Shown: in pieces, positions 32,715-40,237 of the stretch
How the letters are laid out: every line of letters starts with the position of its first letter
How positions within the stretch are numbered: the first letter of the stretch is position 1
Origin: an uncultured Alphaproteobacteria bacterium
GTDB lineage: Bacteria; Pseudomonadota; Alphaproteobacteria; RF32; CAG-239
Length of the DNA stretch: 64,000 nt
Assembly (NCBI GenBank): GCA_934248075.1
Contig: CAKQKH010000001.1
Location: forward strand, 1-64,000
Direction of reading: 5' to 3'
Position numbers and translations under genes: made by a program
Notes under the pieces: model-generated
The model's database searches: none
The model's input: only the letters and a program-made list of their open reading frames with translations
What the model was told of the DNA's origin: nothing

Positions 32715-34751
32715 ATGCAAACCCACCAAACAAGCTCGGAACTCAGCACATCAAAATTTTTGCCCAAGGGCTTTAATAAAAAGAAATTTAGCATTACTTA
32801 CGCGGTAACCACCAATCCGCGTCTTCAAGAAATTCAAAATTTATCCAAGGTTCAATGTTTGGGACGGACTGCCTGGCCGCAGATTAACAACATAAAAGGC
32901 TGGATGGTGTCCGCTGAAACTGCCACCTTTATGAAATGGGGCGGTTTAGGCATGATTGCCACTGAGTTGCCAGAAGCCTTTAACGCCTGTTTTGGCTCCA
33001 ACGATGAAAGCCTTACGGTCGTTACGCCTCTCTATCTGGGTGATACCGGCAAAAAGAAAGCCGAATTTAACAACAATATATATGTCGGCGCCGAACACAA
33101 ACAGATTGCGCTTAAGCATCTAGCCAAATTAGATGTTCCTTTTATTGGTGAAAAACAAACTCTTACCAAGCATAAAGTTGACGTTTACAGTGGACATTTT
33201 GATAATAGTGATTACATTTTTCTCGCCAACGATCGTTTTTTTAACATTGATCCCCACAAAGACAATCCGCCGGCCCAAGATGGCTGTTATATCATGAACA
33301 AAAACGGCATCAACGAGGTTGAGCGTTTTGCTTTCTTTTCCAAAGCTGTCTATGTTTTGCTCAAAACTATTTTTGAAAACAAACTAAAAGGACTCAGCGC
33401 TCCCAATGTTATCATCGCCAATGATTGGCACAGTGGAGCCTTGTCAGGTTTATTTAAGTATTTCACTGTTGCTCAGGTCGAAAATCAGCATATGACCGAG
33501 GAACTGGCCGATAAGCTCAAAACCATTCCGGTTGTTCACATTGCCCACCACCTCGGATACCAAGGCTGGGATTATGAAAACACCTCTAAGATTCTTAATT
33601 CTCTATACGAAGACACTGCGGCCATGGTCCTCAAAAACGCTAAAGCCATCAAAAACAGCAATCCTCGTGCCACCAACACCTTAATCGTGCATGATTGCTA
33701 CAATCAGGCTTCCGGCAATTTTCATCTTGCCGACAGAGTAGTAACCGTATCTAAAAACTATCTTGAAGAAGTCTCCAAAGAATTAGGATTTGGATTTGAC
33801 TTTCGCGATATCTTAAAAATTCGCAAAGATCACCGCGACTTTTTCGGTATTGTAAACGGCTATGACAAGCGCTTGATTTCTCCCAATCAAACCAAAATAG
33901 ACGCTGTCAATCAATATTTTGGCGACACTAATTTCACCACCTTCAATGAAAAAGACCTTAGCGGCAAACTGCAAAACAAAAAAGAATTTATAAAGCTCTT
34001 GTCAAAAATTTCAACAGACAAAGATTATAAACAAAAAGTCATTCCGCTGGTCGATATATACAAATTTGAAGACTTAACCAAAGCGGTCAAAGACGCGCAA
34101 AAAACACCTATCGTGTGCGCCACCAGCCGTTTGGTTGAACAAAAAGGCTATGATATTGCGGCGCAAGCAATCTTGAACTTAACCAAAAAATATAAAGATT
34201 CCTCGGCAGAACCGCCAATTTTTATTCTAGGCGGAGCCGGTGACATCAATTACTTCGAAATGCTGACCAAGCTTAAAGACAAGGTTTGTGAATTAAGCCC
34301 AAAAATCGGCAAACGAATATTTGTTTTTCATGGCTATAAAGACGAATTTGCCTATGCTATCCAGTTGGCGGCAGATTTTTACATGATGCCTTGCCGTTTT
34401 GAGCCTTGCGGCCTTACCCAAATGGAAGCTATGGCTAAAGGAGCTTTACCGGTTGCCATGTCCACCGGCGGTTTGGTAGATACTATTGAAGATGGTGTTG
34501 ACGGCTTTCGCACTGAAGCGTTTTTCAGCAACAATCGCCGCGTTTATGGCACCAATTTTGCCGGACAACGGCTCAAAAACAATGAAAACGCCTACACCGA
34601 AACTTTAGACAAAGCTTTGGCTACTTTTTACTCTACGCCAAACTTAATTTTGGCCATGAAACGCAACGCCATGCAAAAAGACTTCAGTTGGGACGTTCCT
34701 GACGGTTCGGTTTACAAATATCACAACCTGCTGCAAACCGGCCATTTATAG
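32715..34751 (+). CDS. glgA: Starch/glycogen synthase, GT5 family
   Basis: GT-B glycosyltransferase that extends alpha-1,4-glucan from ADP-glucose (or UDP-glucose). SAETATFMKWGGLGMIATEL (about 67-86) carries the substrate loop, here KWGGL instead of the usual KxGGL with T or V. NVIIANDWHSGAL, HHLGYQG, TSRLVEQKGYDIAAQAI and CRFEPCGLTQMEAMAKGALP are conserved. At 678 aa it is about 200 residues longer than E. coli GlgA, with extra sequence in the N-terminal half and before the C-terminal domain. No glgB, glgC or glgP is nearby. ATG at 32715 follows GAAAGA. Confidence 0.88.
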   Translation: MQTHQTSSELSTSKFLPKGFNKKKFSITYAVTTNPRLQEIQNLSKVQCLGRTAWPQINNIKGWMVSAETATFMKWGGLGMIATELPEAFNACFGSNDESLTVVTPLYLGDTGKKKAEFNNNIYVGAEHKQIALKHLAKLDVPFIGEKQTLTKHKVDVYSGHFDNSDYIFLANDRFFNIDPHKDNPPAQDGCYIMNKNGINEVERFAFFSKAVYVLLKTIFENKLKGLSAPNVIIANDWHSGALSGLFKYFTVAQVENQHMTEELADKLKTIPVVHIAHHLGYQGWDYENTSKILNSLYEDTAAMVLKNAKAIKNSNPRATNTLIVHDCYNQASGNFHLADRVVTVSKNYLEEVSKELGFGFDFRDILKIRKDHRDFFGIVNGYDKRLISPNQTKIDAVNQYFGDTNFTTFNEKDLSGKLQNKKEFIKLLSKISTDKDYKQKVIPLVDIYKFEDLTKAVKDAQKTPIVCATSRLVEQKGYDIAAQAILNLTKKYKDSSAEPPIFILGGAGDINYFEMLTKLKDKVCELSPKIGKRIFVFHGYKDEFAYAIQLAADFYMMPCRFEPCGLTQMEAMAKGALPVAMSTGGLVDTIEDGVDGFRTEAFFSNNRRVYGTNFAGQRLKNNENAYTETLDKALATFYSTPNLILAMKRNAMQKDFSWDVPDGSVYKYHNLLQTGHL

Positions 34752-34784
34752 TTTTTTTTGCTAGATCACCTCGACAATTTCTTA

Positions 34785-34817
34785 TAAAGGCGAAGAATAG
34801 TACAGAGAGAGGTATTG
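34785..34817 (+). repeat. Partial left half of a structured repeat
   Basis: AAAGGCGAAGAATAGTACAG and the following bases resemble the left half of copy 3 (GAAGGCGGAGAACAGTACAG). No matching right half follows; instead a complete element of the second subtype begins at 34838. This appears to be a truncated older copy. The rest of 34752-34837 carries a T-run just after glgA. Confidence 0.5.
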
Positions 34818-34837
34818 TTATGTGACTTTACCTGTTT

Positions 34838-34980
34838 GCACTATCTTTAGTAAGTTCTAACAGCGTGCGTGGATAATAAGATTTTAGGGTGATGAAAGCG
34901 GAGCGTACAAGATAGTACGTGAGCATTTCATCAGCCCGACAAATCTGTATTAGACACCAGCTAGACGAACTTACCTATTA
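34838..34980 (+). repeat. Structured intergenic repeat, copy 4
   Basis: Starts GCACTATCTTTAGTAAGTTC. The outer helix AGTAAGTTC/GAACTTAC, then ATAATA/TATTA, AGATTT/AAATCT, GGG/CCC and GATGAAA/TTTCATC, enclose GCGTAC (34903-34908), loop AAGATA, GTACGT (34915-34920), flanked by GCGGA and GAGCA. It aligns over its whole length with copy 6. The right end overlaps the last three codons of the hydrogenase gene (34971-34980). Confidence 0.87.
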
Positions 34981-36740
34981 TATAATCTGCGCGCCTCATA
35001 ATGATTATGCAACAACTTATGCGCTTTTTCACCTCCCGCCTTGTCAAGATATTCTTTATAAAGAATTTTCACTTCCTCATTATGATGAGACAACCGGTTT
35101 TTGGCCTGAATATCCTCAGACACCAAACCTTGGGCGCGTTTGCGGCGAATACCATCGGTTATTCCATGCGGTTTAGGCTGGCTCGGCAACATAACTTGCG
35201 GCTGTCCGCCTCCGGATACGCAGCCGCCGCGACAAGCCATAACTTCCACAAAGTGATAAGGAAGTTCTTCGCCGTTGGCTTTGGCACTGCGGATTCTTTC
35301 TATAACTTGTTCAATATTACCGCATCCATGAACAACCGCGATTTTCACTTTAGCGCCATTTATATCGATTTCAGCCTCTTTAACGCCGTCCAATCCTTCA
35401 ATAGCCTTAAAATTAATTTCACCAAGTTCTTTGCCGGTTATATAGAAATAAGCCGTGCGCAAAGCCGCGGTCATAACCCCGCCGGTAACGCCAAAAATAG
35501 TTGCCGCGCCGGAATATTCACCCAGCGGACTGTCGGCTTTTTCCTCCGGTAAATTACGAAAATCGATTCCGGCCTGTTTAATCATTCGGCACAATTCGCG
35601 CGTAGTCAAAGAAACATCAACATCTTGAAAACCAGATGAACTCATATCCTTACTACGATGAATTTCCCATTTTTTAGCGGTGCATGGCATAATTGAAACA
35701 ACTCTTATCTTAGCAGGGTTAATCGCCATCTTTTCCGCATAGTAGGTTTTAACCAACGCTCCCACCATTGATTGCGGAGATTTGCAAGTTGAGAGATTTT
35801 CAATCATATCCGAATAATTTTTCTCCAACATATCTACCCATGCCGGACAACAAGATGTAAACATTGGCAAACTCTCCGGCTTAGCGGTAAAGCGTTTCAC
35901 AAATTCATTTGCCTCTTCTATAATTGTCAAATCAGCGCCAAAATTCGTATCAAACACTTTATTAAAGCCCAAACGACGCAAGGCCGCATAAGTTTTACCG
36001 GTTAAATTTTCTCCAAAATCATAGCCGAACTCTTCGCCTATGGCTACCCTGACTGCCGGCGCAATTTGCACAACTGTAATAATTTCGGGATCCACCAACA
36101 TCTCAAGCACTTTTTGCGTGTCATCATACTCGACAATTGCTCCGGTCGGACAGTGAGCAGAACATTGCCCGCATTTAATACACGGACTTTCGGCCAAAGA
36201 TATGCCTCCGGCCGCCGTAATTCTGGTGGCCAAGCCGCGGTTCAAATAGCTCAAAGCCCAAACATTCTGCTGATTTTGACAAACATCAACGCATCTGCCG
36301 CAAACAATGCATTTTGACGGATCCAACACAATCGCCTTGGTCGAATCATCTTTTTCCAGTTTCTTGTTCAAGCTGGGCAAACGAGAATGATCAACCCCAA
36401 AAGTATTGGCCATTTCTTGCAGTTCGCAATGTCCGGAACGAACACAGCTCAAGCATTCATTGGGATGATTACTCAAAATAAGCTCCAGCACCGTGCGACG
36501 AACATTAAAAATTTCGGCATCACCGGTTATAACTTCCATTCCCTCGCTAACCGGCGTACAACAAGACCGCATGATGCGCCCATTAACTTTAACAATACAC
36601 ATGCCGCAACCGGCGCTCGGATCAACATCTGGATGTTTACACAAGGTCGGAATCTCAACATGAGCCTGTCTGGCGGCGTCTAAAATGCTGGTACCTGCTG
36701 GAACTTCAACATCAAAATTATCAATTTTTAATTTTACCAT
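34971..36740 (-). CDS. hydA: [FeFe] hydrogenase catalytic subunit, HydA/HndD type
   Basis: A 589-aa enzyme that reversibly reduces protons. In order: a plant-type [2Fe-2S] domain (Cys34, 45, 48, 60), a His-Cys [4Fe-4S] site (His92, Cys96, 99, 105), two [4Fe-4S] clusters (Cys144/147/150/154 and Cys187/190/193/197), and the H-cluster motifs TSCCPAW (295-301), MPCTAKK (351-357) and MACRGGCVSGGGQP (501-514). All H-cluster ligands are present, including the proton-relay Cys297. It is cytoplasmic, with no Tat signal. The last codons lie in repeat copy 4. The hydE/F/G maturases are not in the window. Confidence 0.95.
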   Translation of the reverse strand: MVKLKIDNFDVEVPAGTSILDAARQAHVEIPTLCKHPDVDPSAGCGMCIVKVNGRIMRSCCTPVSEGMEVITGDAEIFNVRRTVLELILSNHPNECLSCVRSGHCELQEMANTFGVDHSRLPSLNKKLEKDDSTKAIVLDPSKCIVCGRCVDVCQNQQNVWALSYLNRGLATRITAAGGISLAESPCIKCGQCSAHCPTGAIVEYDDTQKVLEMLVDPEIITVVQIAPAVRVAIGEEFGYDFGENLTGKTYAALRRLGFNKVFDTNFGADLTIIEEANEFVKRFTAKPESLPMFTSCCPAWVDMLEKNYSDMIENLSTCKSPQSMVGALVKTYYAEKMAINPAKIRVVSIMPCTAKKWEIHRSKDMSSSGFQDVDVSLTTRELCRMIKQAGIDFRNLPEEKADSPLGEYSGAATIFGVTGGVMTAALRTAYFYITGKELGEINFKAIEGLDGVKEAEIDINGAKVKIAVVHGCGNIEQVIERIRSAKANGEELPYHFVEVMACRGGCVSGGGQPQVMLPSQPKPHGITDGIRRKRAQGLVSEDIQAKNRLSHHNEEVKILYKEYLDKAGGEKAHKLLHNHYEARRLYNR

Positions 36741-36742
36741 GG

Positions 36743-38437
36743 TTATTTCTCCCCTGAAGTTGCAGGCTGAGCATCAATAAGTTTATCCAGATACTCATTT
36801 TCAAAAAACTTAATAGTCGAAAGCACCGGATTCGGAGCTGTCTGCCCCAAACCGCACAAAGAGGCCTTTTGCATAGCGGTAGCAATCCGCTTCAAATCAG
36901 CCAAATCCTGCTTAGTGCCTTTGCCTTTATTAATTTTTTCCAACAACAAAAGCATTTGCTTTCCGCCGATTCGACACGGAGAGCATTTTCCGCAAGATTC
37001 ATCAACCGTAAAGTCGAGATAAAAATTAGCGATATTCACCATATCTGAACTGTCGTCCATCACAATCATACCGCCAGACCCCATGATTGAACCAATTTTT
37101 TTAAGCTCCTCATAGCACACCGGCAAATCCAATTTTTCCGCCGGTATCACTCCGCCTGATGGGCCTCCGGTCTGCACGGCCTTCAATTTTTTGCCGCTTG
37201 GCACACCGCCGCCGATTTCATTAACAATTTCGTTGATTGTGGTCCCCATTGGCACCTCAATCAGTCCGGAATGCTCCACCTGTCCGGTCAGAGCAAAAAC
37301 CTTGGTGCCTTTAGAAGTCTCAGTTCCAAAAGACGCAAACCAATCAGCTCCCTTAAGAATGATTTTTGACACATTACCCAGAGTTTCCACGTTATTCACG
37401 CAAGAAGGCTTGCCCCACAATCCTTTGTTGGTCGGATAAGGCGGACGCGGGCGCGGAGTTCCGCGGTTGCCCTCAATTGAGCGAATCAGCGCTGTTTCTT
37501 CTCCGCAAACAAAAGCGCCGGCACCCAAACGCACCTCAATATTAAACGAAAAATCCGTTCCCATAATATTGTTGCCCAACAACCTGTTTTTTTTGCAGGC
37601 CTTAATGGCTTTTTCCAAACGTTCAACCGCCAACGGATACTCGGCGCGAACATAAAACCAACCTTGCGTAGCGTTGATAGCATAGGCGGCAATCATCATA
37701 CCCTCAATCACCGAATGCGGATCACCCTCCAAAATAGAACGATCCATATAGGCTCCGGGGTCGCCTTCATCACCATTGCAGATAATAAACTTTTCATCAA
37801 CCGTCGGAACTTTAGCCGCAAATTCCCATTTAGTGCCGGTAGAAAAACCACCGCCGCCACGCCCGCGCAAACCGGAGCGCTTAATTTCATCAATTACTTG
37901 TTCCGGCGTCATATTTTTCAGCACTTTTTCCAGTGCCAAATAACCGCCGCGGGCAATATATTCTTGAATATCTTCCGGATCCATATGTCCGGCATCTTTC
38001 AGCACCACTTTTTCCTGCTTAGTAAAAAATGGTAGCTCCAAAGATAGAATATGTTCTTGTAAAAAGGCCGGAATCTCAAAAACATCGCCCTCTGCCAATT
38101 TTAATGCCGGTATAACGTGTTCTGTTATAATCAATCGCGCGATTAAAGGCTCAATTCGCTTATACAGCACATCTTTTTGACCTTTAATTTCCACTCTGAT
38201 TAGCGGTCCTTGCGCGCACAGTCCCATACAACCGGTAGCCACCACTCGCACCTGATCTTCAACTCCATGCTCAATGATTGCTGTTTTTAATAAGTCTATA
38301 ATATCATCACTGCCTGAAGACTTGCAGCCAGTTGAGTGACAACAATAAATATTGCACTTAAACCTGTTTAGCTCCGCCTGTTTGGTTTTGGCAATTTCAT
38401 GAATATCAAATCTTTTATCTAAATCTGCTTCCGCCAT
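36743..38437 (-). CDS. hydB: Hydrogenase NADH-oxidising flavoprotein subunit, HydB/HndC (NuoF-like)
   Basis: A 564-aa protein. Residues about 25-110 form a thioredoxin-like [2Fe-2S] domain (Cys33, 38, 70, 74). The NuoF domain follows with GLRGRGGGGFSTGTKW (FMN), GAGAFVCGEETALIRSIEG (NADH) and a [4Fe-4S] site at Cys482, 485, 488 and 528. The protein ends soon after the NuoF domain, so the C-terminal two-[4Fe-4S] ferredoxin-like domain of bifurcating HydB is absent. It passes electrons between NAD(H) and HydA. GAGGAA precedes the ATG. Confidence 0.93.
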   Translation of the reverse strand: MAEADLDKRFDIHEIAKTKQAELNRFKCNIYCCHSTGCKSSGSDDIIDLLKTAIIEHGVEDQVRVVATGCMGLCAQGPLIRVEIKGQKDVLYKRIEPLIARLIITEHVIPALKLAEGDVFEIPAFLQEHILSLELPFFTKQEKVVLKDAGHMDPEDIQEYIARGGYLALEKVLKNMTPEQVIDEIKRSGLRGRGGGGFSTGTKWEFAAKVPTVDEKFIICNGDEGDPGAYMDRSILEGDPHSVIEGMMIAAYAINATQGWFYVRAEYPLAVERLEKAIKACKKNRLLGNNIMGTDFSFNIEVRLGAGAFVCGEETALIRSIEGNRGTPRPRPPYPTNKGLWGKPSCVNNVETLGNVSKIILKGADWFASFGTETSKGTKVFALTGQVEHSGLIEVPMGTTINEIVNEIGGGVPSGKKLKAVQTGGPSGGVIPAEKLDLPVCYEELKKIGSIMGSGGMIVMDDSSDMVNIANFYLDFTVDESCGKCSPCRIGGKQMLLLLEKINKGKGTKQDLADLKRIATAMQKASLCGLGQTAPNPVLSTIKFFENEYLDKLIDAQPATSGEK

Positions 38438-38442
38438 GGTCT

Positions 38443-38919
38443 TTATTCCTCGTCCTCAAGTTTTTTACGCCATTCGTCCAAAATATTGCGGACATCACCG
38501 GGGGTAACCCGACCATAAGTCTTGCCGTTAACCACACAAACCGGAGCCAATCCGCAACAGCCCACGCAGCGCACGCTTTGCAGATGAAACATTTTGTCTT
38601 CAGTGCTTTCGCCTTCGCCGATTCCCAGCTCTTTCTTAAATTCTTCCAGAACCTTATCATTGCCCTTTAAATAACAGGCGGTACCTGTACACACAGAAAT
38701 TACCGCCTTGCCTGGAGCATCTAACTTAAAAAAGTTATAAAACGTCAAAACTTCATAAATTCTGGCCAGTGGGATTCCCATTCCCTCAGCCAAATCCGCA
38801 GCGTCTTGCCACGGCACAAAGCCCTTAACACTCTGAATTTCGTGCAGAGCCATTATCAAAGATCCGCGTTTTTTTCGCCATTTGGCAGCAACTGCAGACC
38901 CCAAGGAATTAGCGTCCAT
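38443..38919 (-). CDS. hydC: Hydrogenase [2Fe-2S] subunit, HydC/HndA (NuoE-like)
   Basis: A 158-aa NuoE-like thioredoxin-fold protein. The [2Fe-2S] ligands follow the family spacing C-x4-C and C-x3-C: Cys77, Cys82, Cys118 and Cys122 in SVCTGTACYLKG and RCVGCCGLAPVC. It docks on HydB and relays electrons from FMN. First gene of hydC-hydB-hydA, with a strong AAGGAGA site before the ATG at 38919. Confidence 0.93.
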   Translation of the reverse strand: MDANSLGSAVAAKWRKKRGSLIMALHEIQSVKGFVPWQDAADLAEGMGIPLARIYEVLTFYNFFKLDAPGKAVISVCTGTACYLKGNDKVLEEFKKELGIGEGESTEDKMFHLQSVRCVGCCGLAPVCVVNGKTYGRVTPGDVRNILDEWRKKLEDEE

Positions 38920-38955
38920 TTACGTCTCCTTCTTGCTTATGTTTGTTTTGACAAT

Positions 38956-38984
38956 ATGTTATCGGCAAAAAATTTGCTATTCAA
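38956..38984 (-). promoter_or_regulatory. Candidate sigma-70 promoter of the hydrogenase operon
   Basis: On the minus strand -35 TTGAAT (38979-38984), 17-base spacer, -10 TAACAT (38956-38961). The spacer contains the small dyad GCAAATTTTTTGC. I see no FNR-type palindrome. Confidence 0.5.
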
Positions 38985-39096
38985 GCTTTTAATGACATCT
39001 TTCCAAATTTTTATTTTTTTTCATAAAGATATACCAAAAATTCACACATTTTTTGTATTATATGCAAAATTTTGTTTCTTAATCAAAGAATTTGGT

Positions 39097-39102
39097 TATA
39101 AT
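39097..39102 (+). promoter_or_regulatory. Perfect -10 box seven bases before the lptF start
   Basis: TATAAT at 39097-39102 is followed by CAGGGGC and the ATG at 39110. A conventional -35 is weak (TTGTTT at 39072 with a 19-base spacer). If used, initiation would fall at or next to the ATG, giving a leaderless message; GGGG could alternatively be the ribosome binding site of a longer transcript. Confidence 0.4.
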
Positions 39103-39109
39103 CAGGGGC

Positions 39110-40237
39110 ATGAAAAAACTAAACATATACATTACCAAACAAATATTAGTCGGCTTTTTGTTGGTTTCATTTTCTCTGATGTCCATTATTTGGCTGACAC
39201 AATCCTTGCGTTTTGTTGATCTTATTACCAACAAAGGCGTTTCTGTAAGTTTGTTTGCAGAAATGACATCTTTACTCATGCCGCGTATTTTTACGATTCT
39301 TTCGCCTATTTCCTTATTTGCGGCAACGTTATTTGTATATAATCGCATGTTGTCCGATCGCGAACTTGTAGTCATGAAAGCCGCCGGTATCAGCCCCCGG
39401 CAAAATGCCAAACCGGCAATTTTCTGCGGAATCCTTATGGCAATTTTCAACATTTGGATTCTTAACTACGGTATTCCCATGGCCGAAAACCGTTTTAATG
39501 ACTTGCAATGGCAGGTCAAAAATGACATTTCACACCTTATGTTTCGTGAAGGCGAATTTACCACGTTACAAAATAATCTTACTGTATTTATTTCCTCGCA
39601 CGAACCCGACGGCTCTGTCAGCGGCATTTTGATTAACGACGAGCGCAATCCCAAAACCAAATCCACTGTTTCCGCTGAGCTTGGCCGTATTGTACAGACT
39701 CCTAATGGTCCTCGTATTATTTTGGTTCATGGCAATCGCCAAGAAATAAACCTCCAAAACAATCAATTCAGCTCCATTGTCTTTGATCGCTATTCCGTTG
39801 ACTTTGGCGCCAAAGAATCTAAAGCCAAAGCCGCGGCCGGAGTCAGAGAAAAAACTCTAACCGAGCTTTTAACTGCCGGCTCCAACCCCGCGCTCACGCC
39901 TCAAGAAGCAAATCGTTGGATTGTTGAGGGTAACAAGCGTTTTACCACGCCATATCTCAATATCATTTATTCTCTTTTGGCTTGCACCGGATTGCTTATT
40001 GGCAACTTTAACCGCCGCGGGCAGGTCAAAATCATTACTCTATCCGTAAGCAGCATGATCATAATTCAGGCTCTGGATTTGGCAATTGGCAATTTGGCGG
40101 TCAAGCACCTTTGGTGGATATATGTCATTTATCTTAATTTGCTGTTTCCAACTATTGTTTGTTTGTGGCTGTTCAAATTTTATCGCCCGTCGATTTTTCA
40201 TCGTGTTGGCAAGCCTACGGAGACACCCAATGCCTAA
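39110..40237 (+). CDS. lptF: LPS export ABC transporter permease LptF
   Basis: Second YjgP/YjgQ-type permease of the window, partner of LptG. KKLNIYITKQILVGFLLVSF, FVYNRMLSDRELVVMKAAGI (the LptB-coupling segment) and three C-terminal helices fit the family; a periplasmic domain occupies the middle. I chose the ATG at 39110, giving 375 aa. It directly precedes lptD, the arrangement found for lptF in Alphaproteobacteria. Confidence 0.9.
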   Translation: MKKLNIYITKQILVGFLLVSFSLMSIIWLTQSLRFVDLITNKGVSVSLFAEMTSLLMPRIFTILSPISLFAATLFVYNRMLSDRELVVMKAAGISPRQNAKPAIFCGILMAIFNIWILNYGIPMAENRFNDLQWQVKNDISHLMFREGEFTTLQNNLTVFISSHEPDGSVSGILINDERNPKTKSTVSAELGRIVQTPNGPRIILVHGNRQEINLQNNQFSSIVFDRYSVDFGAKESKAKAAAGVREKTLTELLTAGSNPALTPQEANRWIVEGNKRFTTPYLNIIYSLLACTGLLIGNFNRRGQVKIITLSVSSMIIIQALDLAIGNLAVKHLWWIYVIYLNLLFPTIVCLWLFKFYRPSIFHRVGKPTETPNA

